Positions 41,431 to 50,365 of a stretch of 64,000 nt of DNA are shown here, piece after piece. Origin of the DNA: an uncultured Halieaceae bacterium (GTDB lineage Bacteria > Pseudomonadota > Gammaproteobacteria > Pseudomonadales > Halieaceae); contig CAJXNM010000008.1 in the NCBI GenBank assembly GCA_913057135.1, positions 1-64,000 on the forward strand, given 5' to 3'. Each line of letters starts with the position of its first letter. The first letter of the stretch is position 1. Below the pieces are notes generated by a model that saw only the letters and a list, made by a program, of their open reading frames with translations, did no database searches and was not told the DNA's origin. A program made the translations under genes and the position numbers.

Positions 41431-41589
41431 TGTTGGGCAGCACAAGCTCAAAGGTATAAGAGAACATGCCAAGAGCAAGGACTTATGGGTTTAAATGGGA
41501 GATTCTGGGGGTTCTGGAAAGCCCAGTGCAAGACTGTAGTAACCGGCAGTAACCGCGACCACAACAGCTATACTCAACCGGGCTGGCGC

Positions 41590-42234
41590 TTATTTTGACG
41601 GCGCAGTACTGGCACTGATGGCGCGCCCCGAAAGAATATGTGCCCGCATCGCCGAAGCGGCCCAGTCTTCGTCACCGGCCTCTATGGCCTCCAATAGGGT
41701 CACATGCTGACGCAGTGAGCGCTGTAACTGCGCGACGTCGTAATGACTGAAGGCCTGGCTTAGCACCCTAAGATCGGTGGTGGACTTCAACAGCCCCAAC
41801 ACCCGCTGATTACCGGTCAGCTGGGCCACCGTCAGGTGAAATCGATGGTCCAACTCAATGTAAGCGGGCACATCAGGAGACTCTGAAGCCAGCGCTAGCG
41901 CCATTTCGTCGACCAACGTACGCAGGGCGGGGATAGCTTGCCCGCCCGCGTTGCGTGCAGCCAGGGAAGCACAGAATGACTCGAGTACTACCCCGACCTC
42001 GAACACCTCGCGCAGCTCTTGCGATGACAACTGCGCCACGACAACACCCCGCCGCGGCCGACTTTCCACCAAGCCCTCGGCGGTGAGCCGGCGCAATGCT
42101 TCGCGCACCGGGGTTCGACTTACCGCCAATTCGGCACAAAGATGGCGCTCCACCAACCGGGCGCCGGGGGCTAACTGGCCGGTACAAATGCGCCGGTAAA
42201 TTTCGGTATACGCTTTTTCTGCCGAGTCACTCAC
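41590..42234 (-). CDS. GntR-family regulator, FCD domain
   Basis: 214 aa, GTG start after GAGAT. Winged helix at about residues 8-75 ('LVERHLCAELAVSRTPVREALRRLTAEGLVESRPRRGVVVA'), then an all-helical FCD domain with probable metal ligands in 'ELDHRFHL', 'RQHVTLLEAIE' and 'AMRAHILSG'. FCD proteins usually sense an organic acid and derepress. It lies between two palindromes sharing one core and is very likely the regulator of the hyu operon, the PrpD gene and itself. Confidence 0.93.
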   Translation of the reverse strand: MSDSAEKAYTEIYRRICTGQLAPGARLVERHLCAELAVSRTPVREALRRLTAEGLVESRPRRGVVVAQLSSQELREVFEVGVVLESFCASLAARNAGGQAIPALRTLVDEMALALASESPDVPAYIELDHRFHLTVAQLTGNQRVLGLLKSTTDLRVLSQAFSHYDVAQLQRSLRQHVTLLEAIEAGDEDWAASAMRAHILSGRAISASTAPSK

Positions 42235-42340
42235 GTATTTATCTCATTGATAGCGCCCCTGTACAGCGCCTTGCTAAGTGGGTCTCTGTACATTGAAGCA
42301 CGACCAAGCCCTGAAGCAACATTTATGGCGTCTTGATCTT

Positions 42341-42352
42341 ATGGTATACCAT
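42341..42352. promoter_or_regulatory. Operator between GntR gene and PrpD gene
   Basis: ATGGTATACCAT is a 12-bp perfect palindrome with the same TGGTATACCA core as the hyuA operator. It lies 38 bp before the PrpD start and 107 bp before the regulator start, so it can control both divergent genes. Confidence 0.8.
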
Positions 42353-42389
42353 TTGACCTTAACGACATGCAGCTGGAGGCACCACAACC

Positions 42390-43757
42390 ATGGGTCAGCT
42401 CACTGAATCGATCATCGACTTTATCACCGGCACAGGGCTGGACAGCCCCCCGGCCGAGGCAATCACCCTCGCCCAGCGAGGATTCATCGATACCCTCGGG
42501 GTGATGATTGCAGGGCGCAATAGCGAGGTCACTCGGGCCATTCAAACCTACGCCAATCGTGTGGGTCATAGCGCAGGGGCGGCCCGTGTGCTGCTCGCCA
42601 ACGATACCAGCTCGGTACAAAACGCAGCTCTGGTGGGCACCACCGCGGCACACGCCCTCGACTACGACGACTACGCTTACAGCAACCATGTATCAGCACT
42701 GATGGTCCCGGCCATCATTGCGGACGGGGAGCGCTTGAATGCCAGCGGCTATGACATGTTGGCGGCCTATATTGCAGGTTTCGAGGTGTGGGGAACCGTA
42801 TTCAAACGGGAGCCACAGCATTTGCACAGCAAGGGTTGGCACCCCACAGGGGTGTTCGGGCCGATAGGGGTCGCAGCTGCCTTGTGCCGACTGCGGCGAC
42901 TGAGTAACGATGAGGCACGCAACGCCCTGGGTCTTGCCTGCGCCAGCGGCGGTGGCGTTATGGACAATTTCGGCAGTCATGCAAAACCCTGGCAAGGGGG
43001 TCGAGCTGCCGAGGCGGGGGTGGTTGCTACAACACTGGCAAGCTGCGGCATGACCGCTGGAGAACATGCCCTCGATGGTGACGGCGGTCTAATGGCGGCA
43101 CTATCGCCACTGGGTAACGTTGATCGCACGACGCCCGCCGCCATGCAGGGTGGCTACTGGCTCAGTGCGGGTCCTGCCCTTAACTTGAAAATGCACCCCA
43201 CCGTCGGCGCGTCACAACGCAGCATCGATGCAGCCCTGCAGCTGTATCAGGATCACAGACCCAGCCCCGCGCTCATTGCACGTATTGTTATTCGGGTCAG
43301 CGAAAAACATGCCGCCGTTATGCGCTTGCATCGACCCACTTCCGCGTCAGAGGCCCGGTTCAGTGCCGAGTTCGGGGTGGCCGCGGCGCTAGTTGCCGGA
43401 CGGGTAGGCCTAACCGAACTTGACGATGCCTTCGTGCAACGGCCCGATGTACAGGCGCTAATTGGGCGCTGTGTGATTGAAACGGGCCCCGACGATGACC
43501 CTAGCTATCCGGTGGGCGCCAAGTTCGACACGGTAACACTCGAGCTAACAGACGGCACCGTTGTCACCAGCGACCCTGTGTACCGGTTCCGCGGCCACGG
43601 CGATAACCCCATGTCTGAAGCAGAGCTAAAAGAGAAATTTACTACCTGCGCGGGCACTGCCATTGCCAAAGAGCAGACCCTTGAACTGTGGGACTGTTTA
43701 CAAACTCTCCCGGCTTTGTCATCGGCACGGGACTTGCCGACTTTACGTTACCTGTAA
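42390..43757 (+). CDS. MmgE/PrpD family protein
   Basis: 455 aa, normal for 2-methylcitrate dehydratase-like and cis-aconitate decarboxylase-like enzymes. GGAGG lies about 10 bases upstream of the ATG. Family traits: 'RGFIDTLGVMIAG', 'AAHALDYDDYAYSNHVSA', 'AYIAGFEVWGTVFK', 'KGWHPTGVFGPIGVAAALCRL' and 'GWH..G' type motifs. Substrates are hydroxy-tricarboxylates or related acids; here it is divergent from the GntR gene and shares its operator, so it probably acts on a product of the hyu pathway. It converges with the amidase gene (6 bp gap). Confidence 0.9.
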   Translation: MGQLTESIIDFITGTGLDSPPAEAITLAQRGFIDTLGVMIAGRNSEVTRAIQTYANRVGHSAGAARVLLANDTSSVQNAALVGTTAAHALDYDDYAYSNHVSALMVPAIIADGERLNASGYDMLAAYIAGFEVWGTVFKREPQHLHSKGWHPTGVFGPIGVAAALCRLRRLSNDEARNALGLACASGGGVMDNFGSHAKPWQGGRAAEAGVVATTLASCGMTAGEHALDGDGGLMAALSPLGNVDRTTPAAMQGGYWLSAGPALNLKMHPTVGASQRSIDAALQLYQDHRPSPALIARIVIRVSEKHAAVMRLHRPTSASEARFSAEFGVAAALVAGRVGLTELDDAFVQRPDVQALIGRCVIETGPDDDPSYPVGAKFDTVTLELTDGTVVTSDPVYRFRGHGDNPMSEAELKEKFTTCAGTAIAKEQTLELWDCLQTLPALSSARDLPTLRYL

Positions 43758-43763
43758 GCGAGG

Positions 43764-45071
43764 TTAGCTAGGGCTCTCACTGGCGCTATTGAGGGTGGGC
43801 ATAACAGCGCAAGCCCTTAAGACCGCATCGTCCTCGCCCCGTGCCGCGACTAACTGCAGGCCCACCGGCATGCCCGAGGTCTTGTCAACGGCGGCAGGCC
43901 ACGTCGCGCAGGGCACATGGAGCGCCGTGAACAGACGATTGAATACCGCAAGACCATTACCCTCACCCCGAATGGGCGCCACGTCAGGTACCGCTGGGCA
44001 CAGGAGCACGTCGTAGTCAGCAGCAGTGGTATCGAAAACCACGCGGGCAGCGGCAAGACGGTCTCGGGCGCGGCAAATCTCACGCACGCTCAGATGAGCG
44101 GAGCGGGCTAAACCTGTGGCCACCCCTTCATCGGGGGTGCCATCAGCACTGACAGAGTCGGGGTAGACCGAAACACCGCCCTCACCCCACATGACCACGT
44201 CTTGCAAGGCGTTAAGGTCAAGGTCAGTGAAAGGGTCCTGTACCTCGCTAATTTGATGTCCGGCTTTTTGCAGTAACGCTGCGGTATCGTTAAACACCCG
44301 ATGTATGAGCGGCGCGGCATCGGACCAATATCGGGTCGGGTAAATACCCATACGCAGGGGTTGCCCGGTAGAGATGGGGTTCGTCGTTGCCGCACCGCAG
44401 GCCACCGCCGCTTGCCGCAGCAGCGCGGCGCTATCGGCCATCAAACCCACGGTATCTAAAGAGGGGGCAAACGGCTTCATACCTTCGGTGGAAATAACAC
44501 CCCAAGTGGGTTTGTAGCCGTAAATGCCACAGTAGGCTGCGGGCCGCAGTGTGGAGCCTCCGGTTTGAGAGCCTACGGTTAGGGGCACTAAACCCGCTGC
44601 TACCGCGGCGGCGGATCCCGTCGATGAACCCCCGGGGGAACGGGCTGGATTCTTGGGGTGCACGGTGGTGGGTTCACGACCCATTCCCGCGAACTCCACC
44701 GTGGTTACCTTGCCCAGCAGCACAGCACCCGCAGCACGCAATGCACGCACAACCGCCGCATCGACCTTCGGGTGATGACCCGCGTAAGCGAGTGCGTTGT
44801 ATTGGGTGGGTAGCGCCTCGGTAAGGAAAATATCTTTTACTGCAAACGGTACTCCGTGCAAGGGACCCACAGGGCGCCCATGCTGCGAGAAATATCGATC
44901 GAGGGCGCGAGCCTCAGCCAGTGCATGCTCATGATTCACGGAAACAAAGCTAGCAATGCCCCCATCGAGGCGATCAATACGCTCGAGAAAGAGCTTAGCG
45001 GCCTGCTCGGCCGATACGGCGCCGCTGGCAAGCTGTTCGATCATGGCGCTATGAGTGGAACCGTCACGCAT
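43764..45071 (-). CDS. Amidase signature family hydrolase
   Basis: 435 aa. Ser-cisSer-Lys triad is visible: K79 ('FAVKD'), S150 ('GGSSTGS') and nucleophile S173 ('SQTGGSTLRPA'). The family hydrolyses carboxamides, including aryl and acyl amides, and in GatA releases ammonia; there is no GatB or GatC nearby, so it is not the tRNA amidotransferase. It starts 22 bp after the thioesterase stop and is probably the last gene of the acyl-CoA operon. It might instead act on an amide made in the hydantoinase cluster nearby. Confidence 0.9.
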   Translation of the reverse strand: MRDGSTHSAMIEQLASGAVSAEQAAKLFLERIDRLDGGIASFVSVNHEHALAEARALDRYFSQHGRPVGPLHGVPFAVKDIFLTEALPTQYNALAYAGHHPKVDAAVVRALRAAGAVLLGKVTTVEFAGMGREPTTVHPKNPARSPGGSSTGSAAAVAAGLVPLTVGSQTGGSTLRPAAYCGIYGYKPTWGVISTEGMKPFAPSLDTVGLMADSAALLRQAAVACGAATTNPISTGQPLRMGIYPTRYWSDAAPLIHRVFNDTAALLQKAGHQISEVQDPFTDLDLNALQDVVMWGEGGVSVYPDSVSADGTPDEGVATGLARSAHLSVREICRARDRLAAARVVFDTTAADYDVLLCPAVPDVAPIRGEGNGLAVFNRLFTALHVPCATWPAAVDKTSGMPVGLQLVAARGEDDAVLRACAVMPTLNSASESPS

Positions 45072-45093
45072 CCATGGAACTCTGCAGGTCTCA

Positions 45094-45531
45094 TCACTCG
45101 ACCAGCAACCGACTCACAGCCTCACGAATAGGCGCTGGAATATCCGCCGACTGGTCAACACGCCTATCAACAAAGGCATGTACAAACCGACCGGTGGCCC
45201 GGCTGCTGTCATCCCCAGATAAGTACACCGCCACTTCCCATGCAATAGAGCGAGCCCCCATGCGGGTGACCCGAAGCCCCAAGTCAAGCTCTGCGGGGTG
45301 ACTGACTGGCGCAAAATAATCGCAGCCCGATGACACCACATAGCCCACGATGGTGGCCGATGCGGGGTCAAAGCCACCGTGTTCAATGTAATAGCGGTTC
45401 ACCGCTGTATCGAACCAGCTGTAGTACACCACGTTATTACAGTGACCAAAAATATCGTTATCGGCCCAACGGGTGGCTAGGGAATAAAAAAATGGACAGG
45501 CACTTCGGGGCAGTGGCTGCGGGCGACTCAT
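45094..45531 (-). CDS. Hotdog-fold acyl-CoA thioesterase (4HBT/YbgC-like)
   Basis: 145 aa. 'TRWADNDIFGHCNNVVYYSWFDTA' with Asp in D24/D26 is the 4HBT active-site pattern. It hydrolyses acyl- or aryl-CoA. It overlaps the iron alcohol dehydrogenase gene by 4 bp (ATGA) and has GGGAG upstream, so it is cotranslated. Confidence 0.87.
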   Translation of the reverse strand: MSRPQPLPRSACPFFYSLATRWADNDIFGHCNNVVYYSWFDTAVNRYYIEHGGFDPASATIVGYVVSSGCDYFAPVSHPAELDLGLRVTRMGARSIAWEVAVYLSGDDSSRATGRFVHAFVDRRVDQSADIPAPIREAVSRLLVE

Positions 45532-46676
45532 GCGGGTTTCTCCCAGGCTTGTTGATACAGGGCTAACGCGGTGGGCTCATCAATAGCCACGGGATTGTTC
45601 ACCAAAAGACGCTGCTGCGCCATGGCATCGGCGGCTAGTGTGGGTAGTGCGCTTTCGGGTACACCCGTATCGGCTAAGTTGTTGGGCAGCCCCGAGTCGG
45701 CAATGAGCTGCTCACACCAATCAATAAGGCCTTGAGCACTTGGGGTAGCGCCAGGAAGTACACTCGCCAATTGGGCGTAATCGTCGGCGACCGCAACGGC
45801 GTTATATGCCAGCACACTGGGCAACATCAGTGAGTTGCTGAGTCCGTGGGGAATATGAAAGTGGCCGCCCAAGGGATAGGCCAAGGCATGCACGGCGGCA
45901 ACCGGTGCATTGGCGAAGGCTTGCCCCGCAAAAAAAGCACCCAGCAACATGGACTCCCGCGCTGCCACGTCTTGGCCATCGTTTAGCACACGGCGGCAGT
46001 TACCACCGAGTAATTCAAGGGCGCGCAGTGCCAATGCGTTGGAAATGGGGTTTTTGCGCAACCGCGAGGTGAACGCCTCAATGGCGTGCACCATGGCATC
46101 GATACCGGTCATAGCGGTGATCGCAGGGGGTAGCCTCAGGGTGAGCGCCGCATCGAGCACCGCCACATCGGGCAGTAAGGTGGCCGAGCTCACACCGGCT
46201 TTTGTGGTAGCGCCGGTGGTAATGACCGCCACCGGGGTGGCCTCGGAACCGGTACCAGCGGTGGTGGGCACCAGTGCTAAGGGCAGCCGACCACCCTGCA
46301 CCTGATCGACCCCATAAATGGCCGATAGGGGTTGCTGGTTTTTCGCCAGTACCGCGACCACTTTGGCGACGTCCATGGAGCTACCCCCACCGACCGCAAT
46401 GACACCATCACAGCCGTGAACTCGCAGGGTATTGAGGGCCGATTCAACCACCGCCTCCGAGGGATCAGCCTCGATACCATCGAAAAGATGGCAGGCGTCG
46501 CAATGGCTTGCTAAGGCATCGACCACCGGCTGAATGAGCCCCAGCGCCACCAGCCCGGCATCGCTTACCAGTAGCGGCTTATGCATACCCAAGCGTTGGC
46601 AAACCGGGCCAAGATCGTGTGCGGCACCTGCCCCAACGATGACCTGGGGTACGGTGTTAAAACTGAATCCGGTCAT
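45528..46676 (-). CDS. Iron-containing alcohol dehydrogenase
   Basis: 382 aa, group III alcohol dehydrogenase. NAD(P) site 'GGGSSMDVAKVV' and 'TTAGTGSEATPVAV'; iron ligands in 'GIDAMVHAIEAFTS' and 'AVHALAYPLGGHFHIPHGLSN'. Oxidises or reduces alcohol/aldehyde; substrate unknown. GAGG lies upstream of the ATG. Confidence 0.93.
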   Translation of the reverse strand: MTGFSFNTVPQVIVGAGAAHDLGPVCQRLGMHKPLLVSDAGLVALGLIQPVVDALASHCDACHLFDGIEADPSEAVVESALNTLRVHGCDGVIAVGGGSSMDVAKVVAVLAKNQQPLSAIYGVDQVQGGRLPLALVPTTAGTGSEATPVAVITTGATTKAGVSSATLLPDVAVLDAALTLRLPPAITAMTGIDAMVHAIEAFTSRLRKNPISNALALRALELLGGNCRRVLNDGQDVAARESMLLGAFFAGQAFANAPVAAVHALAYPLGGHFHIPHGLSNSLMLPSVLAYNAVAVADDYAQLASVLPGATPSAQGLIDWCEQLIADSGLPNNLADTGVPESALPTLAADAMAQQRLLVNNPVAIDEPTALALYQQAWEKPA

Positions 46677-46711
46677 GGCAAACCTCGCATCGTGTGCTGT
46701 CGTTACAGCCC

Positions 46712-47692
46712 TTAAAAGGTAAAGATAACTTTACCGCGAGCGCGGCGCTCCATCATGGCGGCGTAGCCTTCCTCGTACTGCTCGATGGGGAACACATCGG
46801 TCACAACTGGCTTGATTTTACCCTCCTCAAACCACTGCCACAGGGTCTGGGTGTTCTGCTTGTGGGCCTCGGGCTCTTCGGTCATGAACCGACCCCAGAA
46901 CACGCCGACAATGCTGCAACCCTTGAGCAGGGTTAAGTTCAGTGGAATTTTCGGGATGGGGCCGTTGGCAAAACCCACCACCAAAAACCGGCCATTCCAG
47001 GCCATGCCGCGCAGGGCCTGCTCGGAGAAATCCCCCCCAACCGGGTCGTACACGACATCGACGCCCCGGCCATCGGTAATGGCTTTAATGCGATCTTTCA
47101 AGGACTCGGTGTTGTAGTTGATGACCTCGTCGGCTCCCAATTGCTTGCACAATTCCAGCTTTTCATCGCTGCTGGCAGCGGCAATCACCCGCGCCCCTAG
47201 GGCCTTGCCCAATTCCACCGCGGTGCTACCCACACCACCGGCGGCACCGAGCACTAGCAGGGTCTCGCCGGGTTGGATGTTCGCACGCTGTACCAGTGCA
47301 TGGTACGAGGTGAAATAGGTCACCCCGATGCCCGCCGCTTCAACCATGGAGAGGGCCTTAGGTTTGGGCAACAGCGCCTGCTCGTTCACGACAGAGCTTT
47401 CACAAAAGCCACTGGCAATGCCCATTTGAATCACTTCATCACCCACCGACCATCGAGTAACAGCGCTGCCCACTGCCTCGACCACACCGGCGCACTCGCC
47501 GCCGGGCACAAAGGGTAAGTCGGGTTGGAATTGATACTTGCCCTGAATAATCAATACATCGGGGAAGTTAAGACCCGCCGCCGCCACTTTAATACGCACA
47601 TCATTGGGCCCTAACTCGGGCAGCTGCCAATCGTTGGTTAGCTCAAGTTTGTCGGGCAAGCCCAACTCTTTACACACTAAGGCGCGGGTCAT
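46712..47692 (-). CDS. NADPH:quinone oxidoreductase family, zinc-free MDR
   Basis: 326 aa from ATG 47692, which overlaps the thiolase stop by 4 bp with GAGG upstream; the ORF to 47740 is rejected. '[29 protein letters not shown]' and the Rossmann '[30 protein letters not shown]' mark quinone-oxidoreductase-like MDR enzymes; zinc ligands of alcohol dehydrogenases are absent. Likely an enoyl or quinone reductase. Confidence 0.93.
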   Translation of the reverse strand: MTRALVCKELGLPDKLELTNDWQLPELGPNDVRIKVAAAGLNFPDVLIIQGKYQFQPDLPFVPGGECAGVVEAVGSAVTRWSVGDEVIQMGIASGFCESSVVNEQALLPKPKALSMVEAAGIGVTYFTSYHALVQRANIQPGETLLVLGAAGGVGSTAVELGKALGARVIAAASSDEKLELCKQLGADEVINYNTESLKDRIKAITDGRGVDVVYDPVGGDFSEQALRGMAWNGRFLVVGFANGPIPKIPLNLTLLKGCSIVGVFWGRFMTEEPEAHKQNTQTLWQWFEEGKIKPVVTDVFPIEQYEEGYAAMMERRARGKVIFTF

Positions 47693-48876
47693 GAGAACAC
47701 CTCGAACAGGCCCGCGGCGCCCATACCACCACCAACGCACATGGTGATGACCACGTATTTTACACCCCGGCGTCGGCCCTCGAGCAGAGCGTGACCGATC
47801 ATGCGCGAACCGCTCATACCGTAGGGATGGCCCACGGCAATGGCACCGCCATTCACATTCAATTTATCGTTATCGATGCCTAATTGATCGCGGCAGTACA
47901 GCACTTGTACGGCAAAGGCCTCGTTGAGTTCCCACAGGCCAATGTCATCGACACTCAGGCCGTGCTGCTTTAATAGCTTAGGGACTGCAAAAACAGGACC
48001 GATACCCATTTCATCGGGTTCACAACCCGCCACCGCCATGCCGCGGTATGCGCCTAAAGGCTCAAGCCCCAGCTGACTGGCCAGTGAGGCCTCCATGACC
48101 ACCTGAGCCGAGGCACCATCGGATAGCTGCGACGCGTTACCCGCGGTGATGGTACCCCCATCGACCACGGTCTTAAGGCTTTGTACGCCCTCTAAAGTTG
48201 AGGCCCGCACACCTTCATCTTGGCTAATGGTAGCTTCGACCGTGGACTGCTCACCGGTTTCTTTGTCCCAAACAATGCGCTGTGCGGTAACGGGCACCAG
48301 CTCATCCGCAAAGCGGCCCGCCGCGTAGGCGGCAGCGGTGCGCTCTTGAGACTGCAAGCCGTACTCGTCCATAACATCGCGGCTCATGCCATAACGCTGC
48401 GCAACCACTTCAGCGGTCTGCAGCATGGGCATGTAAATATCCTTATGCATGGCAACAAGTTGCTCATCCACAAGATGGTGCATGTTCATGTGCTGGTTCT
48501 GCACCAGCGAAATAGACTCAACACCACCGCCGACAACTACCGACATACCGTCGTACATGATTTGCTTTGCGGCTGTGGCCACCGCCATCAGACCCGACGA
48601 GCACTGCCGATCGATGGTCATACCCGCCACGGTCACGGGCAAGCCGCCTCGTAACGCAATGTTGCGGGCCACGTTAAGTGACTGGGTACCCTGGGGCATG
48701 GCACAGCCTATGATGCAGTCGTCGACTCGCTCGGGTTCGATACCAGCGCGCTCAACCGCAGCGCGTACCGCGTGGCCACCTAGGGTGGGTGCGGGTGTGT
48801 TGTTAAAGGTGCCTTTATAGGCTTTACCGATAGGGGTTCTTGCAGTGGAAACAATGACCGCTTCACGTTGTGACAT
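47689..48876 (-). CDS. Acetyl-CoA acyltransferase (thiolase)
   Basis: 395 aa. Nucleophile C92 in 'DRQCSSGLM', His in '[10 protein letters not shown]' and second Cys in '[14 protein letters not shown]'. It cleaves 3-oxoacyl-CoA in beta-oxidation, or condenses acetyl-CoA. AAGGAG precedes the ATG. It lies 18 bp after the SDR gene. Confidence 0.95.
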   Translation of the reverse strand: MSQREAVIVSTARTPIGKAYKGTFNNTPAPTLGGHAVRAAVERAGIEPERVDDCIIGCAMPQGTQSLNVARNIALRGGLPVTVAGMTIDRQCSSGLMAVATAAKQIMYDGMSVVVGGGVESISLVQNQHMNMHHLVDEQLVAMHKDIYMPMLQTAEVVAQRYGMSRDVMDEYGLQSQERTAAAYAAGRFADELVPVTAQRIVWDKETGEQSTVEATISQDEGVRASTLEGVQSLKTVVDGGTITAGNASQLSDGASAQVVMEASLASQLGLEPLGAYRGMAVAGCEPDEMGIGPVFAVPKLLKQHGLSVDDIGLWELNEAFAVQVLYCRDQLGIDNDKLNVNGGAIAVGHPYGMSGSRMIGHALLEGRRRGVKYVVITMCVGGGMGAAGLFEVFS

Positions 48877-48894
48877 AACAGCTCCTTGTGGGCC

Positions 48895-49815
48895 TTAGCC
48901 CTGAAGATCGATACCCAAGGCGGCCGAAGCCTGCCCCAGCATTTTGAATGTTTGCTCAAATCCCGCCTGCAACTGACGCTCACCGCCGTTGGCGATTTGC
49001 TCCCAGTGCGCCGCCAAACCTTCAGGGGTTTGCTGGTCTTCTGGAAGGTACATGCCCTCGGTCTCAACAATCTTAGCGACCGCGTAGGCGCCCGCGCCCG
49101 CCGCCAAGACAGTGCGATTGGGGGCGTTTTCAGACACTAGAAACAACACCGCAGGGGTGACCGTAGCGGGGGTTAGTAGCTCGAAGGCCTGCTCGGGTAT
49201 GAGCCCTTCGGTCATACGCGTCCCCGCGGTGGGAGCTAGGGCATTGGTGTGAATATTGTTTTTGGCACCCTCAATGGCCAAGGTATTCATAAAGCCCACC
49301 AAACCCAGCTTGGCTGCGCCGTAGTTGGTTTGACCAAAGTTGCCGTATAACCCCGACGACGACGAGGTCATCACAATACGCCCATACTCTTGGTTACGCA
49401 TGATGTCCCACACTGCCTTGGTACAGTAAACGCTGCCCATCAAGTGAACATCCACCACCGTTTGGAAATCCGAGAGGGCCATTTTGCTGAAGCTTTTATC
49501 CCGCAAAATGCCTGCGTTATTCACCAGAATATCTACTCGCCCCCAACGGGCCATGGTCTGCTCGACCATATCGGCCACCTGATCCGGGTCGGCTACATTG
49601 GCAGGATGGGCCATAGCTTCGCCACCGGCGGCCTCAATCTCTGCCACTACCGCAAGGGCTGCTTCCGTGTTGGCGCCCTCGCCCGCCACTGAGCCGCCCA
49701 AATCATTCACCACCACCTTGGCACCCCGTTGGGCTAATGCCAGAGCGTGACTTTTACCTAATCCACCCCCTGCACCAGTGACAATGGCCACTCTTCCGTC
49801 GTAACGAATATCCAT
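48895..49815 (-). CDS. SDR (R)-3-hydroxyacyl-CoA dehydrogenase-like, MFE-2 type
   Basis: 306 aa from ATG 49815 with strong AGGAGG; the longer ORF to 49881 is not used. NAD site 'VAIVTGAGGGLGKSHALALA', 'NNAGILRDKSFSKM' and catalytic Ser-Tyr-Lys ('SSSSGLYGNFGQTNYGAAK'). The C-terminal extension and the 'RDKSF' motif match the dehydrogenase part of peroxisomal MFE-2 (17-beta-HSD4-like). It follows the MaoC gene. Confidence 0.9.
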   Translation of the reverse strand: MDIRYDGRVAIVTGAGGGLGKSHALALAQRGAKVVVNDLGGSVAGEGANTEAALAVVAEIEAAGGEAMAHPANVADPDQVADMVEQTMARWGRVDILVNNAGILRDKSFSKMALSDFQTVVDVHLMGSVYCTKAVWDIMRNQEYGRIVMTSSSSGLYGNFGQTNYGAAKLGLVGFMNTLAIEGAKNNIHTNALAPTAGTRMTEGLIPEQAFELLTPATVTPAVLFLVSENAPNRTVLAAGAGAYAVAKIVETEGMYLPEDQQTPEGLAAHWEQIANGGERQLQAGFEQTFKMLGQASAALGIDLQG

Positions 49816-49873
49816 GTTGCTACCTCCTGTTAAATGCCGCCCTGTGTGACTACCTGTATGACTGTCCTTGTAA

Positions 49874-50341
49874 TCAGCCACCGGTAATGCTCATACCCAA
49901 CCACTCGGCGACCAGTGCCGGTGTTTCCTCACCTTCAATTTCAACGGTGATGGTCTGGGTCATCAGAAAGCGGTTTGCATCTTTTTGCTCAACAGCGGTC
50001 AGTTGAACATGGGCGCGCACACGCTTGCCGGCGCGTACGGGGTTTAAAAATCGGACTTTGTTCAGACCGTAGTTCACGCCCATCACCAAACCCTTGGGAT
50101 GAACACCGATGCCCTCGGTGAGCTTCACCAGCATCGATAAGGTCAAGAAACCGTGGGCAATGGTGCCCCCAAAGGGGGTTTTCGCCGCCGCCTCTTCATT
50201 AATGTGGATGAACTGGTGATCTTCCGTGCAATCGGCAAACTGGTTAATACGCTCTTGATCGAGGGTGACCCAATCGGACACACCTAAATCAGTGCCTGCC
50301 ATGGCCAGAAGTTCTTCTGGCGGTACCGTTTTAATAGCCAT
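49874..50341 (-). CDS. MaoC-family (R)-specific enoyl-CoA hydratase
   Basis: 155 aa. 'INQFADCTEDHQFIHINEEAAAKTPFGGTIAHGFLTLSML' carries the Asp-His hydratase motif. It hydrates enoyl-CoA to (R)-3-hydroxyacyl-CoA. AAGGAG lies upstream. It is 24 bp after the acyl-CoA dehydrogenase gene. Confidence 0.95.
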   Translation of the reverse strand: MAIKTVPPEELLAMAGTDLGVSDWVTLDQERINQFADCTEDHQFIHINEEAAAKTPFGGTIAHGFLTLSMLVKLTEGIGVHPKGLVMGVNYGLNKVRFLNPVRAGKRVRAHVQLTAVEQKDANRFLMTQTITVEIEGEETPALVAEWLGMSITGG

Positions 50342-50365
50342 AAGGGCTCCTTGTTATGGGATTGA

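Noticed and set aside
43764-45071. Amidase as GatA
   Set aside because: No GatB or GatC genes lie nearby and the context is a catabolic operon; the general amidase call is safer.
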